DNA of 12,365 bases from Pseudomonadota bacterium (GTDB taxonomy: Bacteria; Pseudomonadota; Alphaproteobacteria; UBA8366; JADFVY01): the NCBI GenBank assembly GCA_030671915.1, contig DAOVHN010000020.1, positions 1 to 12,365 of the forward strand. The letters run 5' to 3'. A program made the position numbers and the translations under genes. The notes beneath the pieces were generated by a model. That model worked only from the letters and a program-made list of their open reading frames with translations, was not told where the DNA came from and searched no databases. Shown here piece after piece: positions 7,866-12,365 of the stretch (the stretch's first letter is position 1; each line of letters starts with the position of its first letter).

Positions 7866-7893
7866 AAATGGCAAACAAGGAAGAGGGAATTCG

Positions 7894-8589
7894 ATGAACT
7901 GGAAGACCGCATATCGCTCGATCTATTACCAAGGCGCGCCGGAACCGGAAGACCTGGACCTGAAGCGCGCGGAAACGGCGCTGCTGGTCATCGATGTTCA
8001 GAACACCTACCTGGAGCGCGAAGACCCGGCCGGCCTGTCGAGCGAGGATAAGGCGCGTTACGACACCTGGGCGCCGTTCCACGAGCGGATGAACAATATC
8101 GTCATTCCGCGCATCGTCGATTTGCTGACGCGGTTTCGCAAGCAGGATATCGAGTGCCTGTTCGCTCGCATCGCCTGTCACACCAAGGACGGCCGCGACC
8201 GGTCGCTCAGCCAGAAGAAGCCGGGTTTTAACTATCTGCTGCTGCCCAAGGACGAGGACCCCTCGCAAATGGTCCCCGAACTGCAAGCCATCGGCGACGA
8301 GATCGAGATCACCAAGACCACGGATTCGGCGCTGACCGGCACCAATCTGCGCCTGATCCTGCATAATATCGGCATCAAAAACGTCATCGTCTGCGGCATC
8401 TTCACCGACCAGTGCGTGTCGTCAACGGTCCGCAGCCTGGCAGACGAGAGCTTTAATGTGGTGGTGGTGGAGGACTGCTGCGCCGCGGGGTCGGACGAGC
8501 TGCACCGCAAGGAGCTGGAGATCATCAACATGATCTACTGCCATGTGGTCTCTTCGAGGGAACTCAAGGACATGATGGGGCTGGGCTGA
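7894..8589 (+). CDS. Isochorismatase-family cysteine hydrolase
   Basis: This is a cytosolic alpha/beta hydrolase-like amidase of 231 residues. The family's catalytic triad is visible: Asp34 in LLVIDVQNTYL, Lys141 in ITKTTDSALTGTNL, and Cys174 in CGIFTDQCVSSTVRSLADE. Cysteine hydrolases of this fold cleave amide, carbamoyl or similar C-N bonds (nicotinamide, N-carbamoylsarcosine, ureidoacrylate, biuret); true isochorismatases lack the Cys. The start at 7894 follows AAGGAAGAGGG with ideal spacing. The frame is open further upstream, but that stretch lies inside the small-subunit gene. It starts 28 bp after the small subunit, so it is probably in the same transcript and may hydrolyse a precursor or by-product of the dehydratase substrate. 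Specificity cannot be read from the sequence. Confidence 0.92.
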   Translation: MNWKTAYRSIYYQGAPEPEDLDLKRAETALLVIDVQNTYLEREDPAGLSSEDKARYDTWAPFHERMNNIVIPRIVDLLTRFRKQDIECLFARIACHTKDGRDRSLSQKKPGFNYLLLPKDEDPSQMVPELQAIGDEIEITKTTDSALTGTNLRLILHNIGIKNVIVCGIFTDQCVSSTVRSLADESFNVVVVEDCCAAGSDELHRKELEIINMIYCHVVSSRELKDMMGLG

Positions 8590-8655
8590 GCGGTGTGTCG
8601 TTTGTCCGTGTGCTGTCAAATGGGGAAAGCCTGATGTCAAGACAGGTTCCCCCTT

Positions 8656-8684
8656 TTGCCTGGACTAATGCTAATGTGAATAGT
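8656..8684 (+). promoter_or_regulatory. Weak candidate sigma-70 promoter before the binding-protein gene
   Basis: TTGCCT (8656-8661) and AATAGT (8679-8684) are 17 bp apart, each matching four of six consensus bases. They sit in the 213-bp gap between the hydrolase and the ABC binding-protein gene, about 118 bp before its start. The gap also has a tandem CTAATG pair (8665-8676) and a short TGTC-AA-GACA dyad near 8635. No strong terminator is visible, so the importer may be read both from here and from upstream. Confidence 0.25.
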
Positions 8685-8802
8685 TATCCCCGTTGAGGGA
8701 CCGCTCGTTGCGGCGGGTGAAATGGTCGGCCGGGGGGCCCACCGCACAAAAATATCAACGGCGCAAAGCGTCACATACATCCTGCCTTGGGAGGTGGAAA
8801 CG

Positions 8803-9963
8803 ATGAAAACGAACAAGACACGCAGAAATTTCCTGCAACAGACGAGTGCCTGGGCCGCCGGTGCCGCAGCCGCGGGAACCATGGGCCTGCCAAATTTCGC
8901 GCATGCGGGGCGCGAAAAGGAACTGAACATCTATTGCTGGGAAGGCTACAACTCGGACGATGTGCTGGACCCGTTCCGGCGTGAGTTCAAGGCCAACGTC
9001 AAGGCCGAGGGCCTGACCTCGGACCCGGACGCGGTCAACCGCCTGCGCGCGGGCGAGACCAAGGTCTGGGACCTGATCAATCTGAACAATCCCTGGGCCC
9101 GCGAATTGATGTGGCCAGAAGGGCTGATCAAGGAGTTGCCGCGCGACCGCTTCGAGCCGATGTTCGAGAAGATGATGCCGGCGTTCCATCCGCCCTACGA
9201 ATGGGCCATGGACAAAACCGGTAAGCATTTGTTGGGCATGACCCAGCGTTTCGGCCCGTTCAGCTTCGTGGTCAACACCGACAAGATCAGCCGCAAAATG
9301 GCCGAGGACCAAGGCTTCAAGCTGTTCCTGGATCCCAAGATGAAGGGCCGCTACGGCGTTCTGACCTACGATAACTGGAACATCTACCACATGTGCATCG
9401 CGGCCGACGTGCATCCGTTCAAGAAGCACAACAAGGCCGAAATGGACGCCTATACCAAGGTCGCCAAACAGGTCTTCAACGGCGCAAAGCTGCTGACCGA
9501 CGATCTGGTGGCGATGAACCTGGCCCTGATCAACGGCGAAATCGACGCCTACTTCACCGGCGGCACCTATACGGCCTCGCCGGCCCGTTTCGACGGCGCC
9601 AAACAGGTCCGCGGCATTACGCCGAATTCGGGCCCGATGGATGGCAAGGGCGGCATCGTATGGATCGAGTTGACTTCCGTGGTCAACCACCCGCAGATTT
9701 CGCCGCTGGCCGAGGAATTCCTGGCCTATGTGCAGCGCGGCGACGTTTCCAAGAAGGTCGCGTTCGCCGAGGGCACCTACAATCCGGTGACCCAGATGGG
9801 CGCAAAGGATGTCCTGGCCTTGTTCAACAAGGAAGAGCTGGATGCCATCCAGTGGGACAGCCTGGAGCAGGAAATGGCCAACTCGGCCGATTACGATATC
9901 AACCCGGATTACGCCGAAATGTACGAAATCTACTCGGCGGCCAAGCGCGAGCGCGAGGGCTGA
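8803..9963 (+). CDS. Periplasmic substrate-binding protein of a spermidine/putrescine-type ABC importer (PotD-like)
   Basis: This 386-residue solute-binding protein belongs to the PotD/PotF group. The N-terminus is a clear Tat signal: twin arginines in TRRNFLQ (Arg7-Arg8), an Ala-rich core, and a likely cut after AHA at residue 35, so the protein is exported folded. The mature part opens with ELNIYCWEGYNSDD, the typical first strand of this group. Near the C-terminal lobe, WIE (Trp287, Glu289) seems to occupy the place of PotD Trp255 and Asp257, which stack on and ion-pair with spermidine. This supports a cationic ligand, though which amine or betaine is unknown. The ATG follows a strong GGGAGGTGG (8789-8797). 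It is first in the importer gene set, separated from the ATPase gene by a hairpin and a 182-bp palindrome. Confidence 0.92.
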   Translation: MKTNKTRRNFLQQTSAWAAGAAAAGTMGLPNFAHAGREKELNIYCWEGYNSDDVLDPFRREFKANVKAEGLTSDPDAVNRLRAGETKVWDLINLNNPWARELMWPEGLIKELPRDRFEPMFEKMMPAFHPPYEWAMDKTGKHLLGMTQRFGPFSFVVNTDKISRKMAEDQGFKLFLDPKMKGRYGVLTYDNWNIYHMCIAADVHPFKKHNKAEMDAYTKVAKQVFNGAKLLTDDLVAMNLALINGEIDAYFTGGTYTASPARFDGAKQVRGITPNSGPMDGKGGIVWIELTSVVNHPQISPLAEEFLAYVQRGDVSKKVAFAEGTYNPVTQMGAKDVLALFNKEELDAIQWDSLEQEMANSADYDINPDYAEMYEIYSAAKREREG

Positions 9964-9996
9964 GACCAGCCACCGTGTTCACAGGTTAATTGGACT

Positions 9997-10036
9997 GGCG
10001 CTCCCGCATGCCCATCGTGGGATGATCGGGGGCGCC
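9997..10036 (+). terminator. Strong hairpin after the binding-protein gene (attenuator or mRNA 3' stabiliser)
   Basis: GGCGCTCCCG (9997-10006) pairs with CGGGGGCGCC (10027-10036) with one G-U pair. An inner CAT/ATG and CCCA/TGGG stem encloses a TCG loop, for about 17 base pairs in all. The following bases (attctgcc) have no real T-run, so this is at best a leaky terminator. A stem at this place commonly protects the abundant binding-protein message and lowers expression of the ATPase and permeases. Confidence 0.45.
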
Positions 10037-10075
10037 ATTCTGCCCAGTTCACTTACAGTTCATCGAAAGCGTAGA

Positions 10076-10257
10076 TCATACCAAGGATCGTTGATAATGA
10101 CCCATTTGATGGCGCGCGGCGGCCCGCCGGACAGGCGCGGTCCGCGGCGCGATGCCGCCGCATCGGGCAAGGGCCGCAACGCACCCGGAGGGCCGCGCCT
10201 TGCCAACGGACAAGGGAACCCGGTCAAATGAGTCATTATCAACGAGCCTTGGTATGA
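10076..10257. repeat. 182-bp near-palindrome with 34-bp inverted arms (MITE-like or quasi-palindrome)
   Basis: The left arm (10076-10109) and the reverse complement of the right arm (10224-10257) match at 32 of 34 positions, differing only at 10087 and 10102. Symmetry continues inward without gaps but weakens: between about 10122 and 10151, some 20 of 30 positions still match. The interior is GC-rich and has no convincing ORF. The right arm runs to two bases past the ATPase start codon (10254-10256) and contains its ribosome-binding region. I see no target-site duplication at the flanks. It may be a small non-autonomous mobile element, a REP-like structure, or an inverted duplication of the gene's own leader. 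Confidence 0.75.
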
Positions 10258-11330
10258 GCAGCAATACAGACCGCCCGATCCTGGAACTGAAAAACATCGT
10301 CAAGAAATTCGGTGACTTTACCGCCGTGGACGATTTCAATCTCGATATCGTCGAGGGCGAGCTTTTCACAATCGTCGGCCCGTCCGGCAGCGGCAAGACC
10401 ACGATAATCCGCATGCTGGCCGGCATGGACAAGCCGACAGACGGCGATATCCTGCTGCGTGGCGAACGCATCAACGACGTGCCGGCGAACCATCGCCCGA
10501 CCTGCATGGTGTTCCAGTCGCTGGCCCTGTTTCCGCACCGCACGGTGGGCGAAAACGTCGAGTTTTCATTGAAAATCCGCGGCGTCGACAAAGTGGCGCG
10601 CCGCAAGCGGGCGGAGGAGCTGCTGGAACAGCTCCATCTGCCGCTGTCATACTACGACAAGGGCGTCAACCAATGTTCCGGCGGTGAGCGGCAGCGCGTG
10701 GCGCTGGCCCGGGCCCTGGCTTTCGATCCGGAAATCCTGTTCTTCGACGAGCCGCTCTCGGCGCTCGATTTCCGGCTGCGCAAAACGCTGGAAAAGGAGT
10801 TGAAGGACATCCACCGGATGACCGGCAAGACCTTCGTCTACATCACCCACAGCCTGGAAGAGGCAATGGTGATGAGCGACCGCATCGGCATCATGCGCCG
10901 GGGCCGGCTGGTGCAGGTCGGCTCGCCCGACGAGATCTACAATCAGCCGAATGACAAGTTCGTCGCCCAGTTCATGGGCGAGGTCAACGTGCTGGAGGTT
11001 GACAAGGCGGGCGAGGGCAGGGTGCGCGTAGCCAACAGCGGGATAGAACTGGCCGCCCACGACATGGGCGCCGATTTCGAAAAAGGCTTCCTGGTGGTCC
11101 GTCCGGAGGTCGTGCGCATCGGCGATAATGCCGCCGAAATGACCAACAAGTTGAGTGGCAGGCTGTTCAACGAATATTCCCTGGGCTCACGGATTCAGTA
11201 TCAGATTCGCATGGCCGAGGGCGCCACTTGGGTTGTCGAGCGGCTGCGCGACGAACGCTATTCCGGCCAACTGGACGACGAGGTCACAATCGGCTGGCAG
11301 CCCGAAGACGCCATCCTGGTGGCGGAGTAG
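10254..11330 (+). CDS. ABC importer ATPase, spermidine/putrescine type (PotA-like)
   Basis: This 358-residue cytoplasmic ATPase powers the importer. Walker A is GPSGSGKTT (42-50); the Q-loop is in MVFQSLALFPHRTVGENV. The signature is CSGGERQ (141 on), with Cys instead of the common Leu. Walker B is EILFFDEP (Asp165, Glu166), with the D-loop SALD after it and the switch His199 in YITHSLEEA. The remainder, beyond about 240, is the TOBE/OB-fold regulatory region typical of PotA, MalK and CysA-like ATPases. The frame is open for 34 codons upstream of ATG 10254, but that stretch is the palindrome interior and is not family-like. The chosen start has only a weak ribosome-binding site and lies inside the right palindrome arm, so translation may depend on RNA folding. 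The permease gene follows after 5 bp. Confidence 0.93.
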   Translation: MSSNTDRPILELKNIVKKFGDFTAVDDFNLDIVEGELFTIVGPSGSGKTTIIRMLAGMDKPTDGDILLRGERINDVPANHRPTCMVFQSLALFPHRTVGENVEFSLKIRGVDKVARRKRAEELLEQLHLPLSYYDKGVNQCSGGERQRVALARALAFDPEILFFDEPLSALDFRLRKTLEKELKDIHRMTGKTFVYITHSLEEAMVMSDRIGIMRRGRLVQVGSPDEIYNQPNDKFVAQFMGEVNVLEVDKAGEGRVRVANSGIELAAHDMGADFEKGFLVVRPEVVRIGDNAAEMTNKLSGRLFNEYSLGSRIQYQIRMAEGATWVVERLRDERYSGQLDDEVTIGWQPEDAILVAE

Positions 11331-11335
11331 GGGCG

Positions 11336-12211
11336 ATGGCGGAACGGGCCGGCAAACCCTTGATGCAATGGCTGCGCCAGCCCGGCGTGCTGGCGGCCGT
11401 ACCGGTCACCCTGTTCCTGCTGGGTGGTTTTGTCGGGCCGCTGATCCTGGTCTGGTGGTACAGCCTGATGCCGCCCAGGACTTTTTCGCTGGCACAAACG
11501 CCAACCCTGGACAACTTCATCTCCAGTGCCGCCGGCAGCTACTACATTTCCTTTGGCTGGTCACTGTACCTGTCCGCGGTCACCGTCGTGATCCTGATAC
11601 TGATTTGCTATCCGGTGGCCTACGGCATGGCAAAGCTGTTCGGCAAATGGGCTAACCTGATCACCCTGCTGGTCGTGCTGCAATTGCTGGTCTCGGAAAA
11701 CATTCGCCTGTTCGGCTGGGTGCTGTTCCTTCTCAAGAACGGCATCATGGATGGCAGTGCGCTGTATCTCTTCGGTCTGAGCGTGCCCTCGATCCTTTAT
11801 ACCGTGCCGGCCATCGTGCTTGGCCTGGTCTATGTCTATCTGCCTTTCATGCTGTTCCCGATGGTGCTGGGCCTGTCGATGGTGCCCGAGACGCTGAAGG
11901 AGGCCGCCTTCGACCTCGGCGCCACCCGCATGGCCGTGTTCCGTGAAATCGAGCTTCCCCTTTCCTCGCCCGGCCTGATGATAGGCGGGCTGTTGACCTT
12001 CGTGCTGGCCCTGGGATCGCTGGCGGAATCCAAGATTCTCGGCGGGCAGAGGGTGATCATGATCGCCGACGATATCGAGTCCGCTTTCACCTTCGCCCAG
12101 AACTGGCCGCGGGGCGCGGCGCTCTCGGTGCTGGTCATGGTGATTTCCGGCGGGCTGGTGCTGCTGCTGTTGCTGCGGCTCGACCTCGACCGGATCATGG
12201 GGCGGCGCTGA
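11336..12211 (+). CDS. ABC importer permease 1, spermidine/putrescine type (PotB-like)
   Basis: This 291-residue inner-membrane permease has six hydrophobic segments: around residues 19-45, 65-95, a pair in the middle (ANLITLLVVLQLLV onward), and two near the C-terminus ending with LVLLLLLRL. The cytoplasmic EAA loop that docks on the ATPase is clear: ETLKEAAFDLGATRMAVFRE with EAA at 189-191 and Gly195, followed by IELPLSSPG. Length and layout fit PotB/PotH. I chose the ATG at 11336 because GGAG lies about 9 bases upstream, inside the end of the ATPase gene, and the N-terminus then starts just before the first helix. It is operonic with the ATPase (5 bp) and with the second permease (2 bp). 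Confidence 0.93.
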   Translation: MAERAGKPLMQWLRQPGVLAAVPVTLFLLGGFVGPLILVWWYSLMPPRTFSLAQTPTLDNFISSAAGSYYISFGWSLYLSAVTVVILILICYPVAYGMAKLFGKWANLITLLVVLQLLVSENIRLFGWVLFLLKNGIMDGSALYLFGLSVPSILYTVPAIVLGLVYVYLPFMLFPMVLGLSMVPETLKEAAFDLGATRMAVFREIELPLSSPGLMIGGLLTFVLALGSLAESKILGGQRVIMIADDIESAFTFAQNWPRGAALSVLVMVISGGLVLLLLLRLDLDRIMGRR

Positions 12212-12213
12212 CG

Positions 12214-12365
12214 ATGGGACGCAAGGACCGCAACGTCACGGGCATGCTGATCGGGATCTGGACCACCTGCATCCTTGTTTTCCTGTACATTCCGATCGTA
12301 TCGGTCGTGCTGGCCTCGTTCTCGCGCAAGCGCTATTTCAGTTTTCCGGTCCAGCAATGGGACAC
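12214..12365 (+). CDS. ABC importer permease 2, spermidine/putrescine type (PotC-like, 3' partial)
   Basis: Fifty codons are visible from the ATG 2 bp after the first permease stop, and the frame is still open at the window edge. The sequence begins MGRKDRNVTG, then a long hydrophobic helix (LIGIWTTCILVFLYIPIVSVVLASF), then SRKRYFSFPVQQWD. A short basic N-terminus, one helix and a periplasmic segment of this kind open PotC/PotI-type permeases, and the position after a PotB-like gene fits. It would complete the heterodimeric membrane channel. The EAA loop lies beyond the window. Confidence 0.85.
   Translation, partial: MGRKDRNVTGMLIGIWTTCILVFLYIPIVSVVLASFSRKRYFSFPVQQWD

Noticed and set aside
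7624..7893. Upstream extension of the cysteine hydrolase
   Set aside because: It overlaps the small-subunit gene in another frame; the ATG at 7894 has an excellent ribosome-binding site and gives a normal family length.
8755..9690. Minus-strand open frame of 311 codons opposite the binding-protein gene
   Set aside because: Long but antisense to a well-supported PotD-like gene, with His/Val/Gln-rich shadow composition and no recognisable domain.
10152..10253. N-terminal extension of the ATPase by 34 codons
   Set aside because: The extra residues come from the palindrome interior, are low-complexity and Arg-rich, and do not resemble PotA-type N-termini.
10076..10257. Insertion sequence with transposase
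   Set aside because: The inverted-repeat element is only 182 bp and has no transposase frame or target-site duplication.
10076..10606. Minus-strand open frame of 176 codons opposite the ATPase gene
   Set aside because: It is antisense to a clear ATPase with all its motifs, has no family resemblance and no ribosome-binding site; GC-rich coding DNA often keeps the opposite strand open.

Overview
The window is a dense, GC-rich piece of a bacterial chromosome, most probably from a free-living alphaproteobacterium. That placement rests on the base composition, the gene families and the tail-to-tail packing; no marker gene fixes the taxon. No rRNA, tRNA, CRISPR array or insertion-sequence transposase is visible. 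The content is almost entirely uptake and breakdown of small, probably nitrogen-containing, molecules.

Layout. (1) 1-1907, plus strand: a trimethylamine dehydrogenase-like iron-sulfur flavoprotein, cut at its 5' end by the window edge. (2) 1908-2591, minus strand: a DeoR-type HTH/WYL-domain regulator, convergent with gene 1 and divergent from the next gene across a short region with two inverted repeats. (3) 2679-3518, plus strand: an EamA/DMT-family exporter. (4) 3523-4908, minus strand: a class III PLP aminotransferase of the putrescine/omega-amino-acid:pyruvate type. (5) 4909-5157: a divergent control region with two clear inverted repeats. (6) 5158-7440 and 7437-7865, plus strand: an adenosylcobalamin-dependent diol/glycerol dehydratase in which the large and medium subunits are fused in one 760-residue chain, followed with a 4-bp overlap by the small subunit. 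(7) 7894-8589: an isochorismatase-family cysteine hydrolase. (8) 8803 to the right edge: an ABC importer of the spermidine/putrescine class, with a Tat-exported binding protein, an ATPase, one full permease and the first 50 codons of a second permease. A strong hairpin follows the binding-protein gene, and a 182-bp near-palindrome with 34-bp arms separates it from the ATPase gene.

How the genes may work together. The importer has PotD-like features that suit a cationic ligand. The dehydratase keeps every catalytic and metal-binding residue of the Klebsiella oxytoca enzyme. However, two residues lining the end of the substrate pocket are changed: Ser301 becomes Asp and Gln336 becomes Ala. An acid placed there suggests a positively charged diol or amino-alcohol rather than 1,2-propanediol or glycerol. 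With an amine-dehydrogenase homologue, an omega-aminotransferase and an amide-type hydrolase nearby, the most interesting reading is an undescribed pathway for an amino-diol or N-substituted ethanolamine. It would be independent of a microcompartment. The substrate assignment is inference. No reactivase, aldehyde dehydrogenase or shell protein is in the window.
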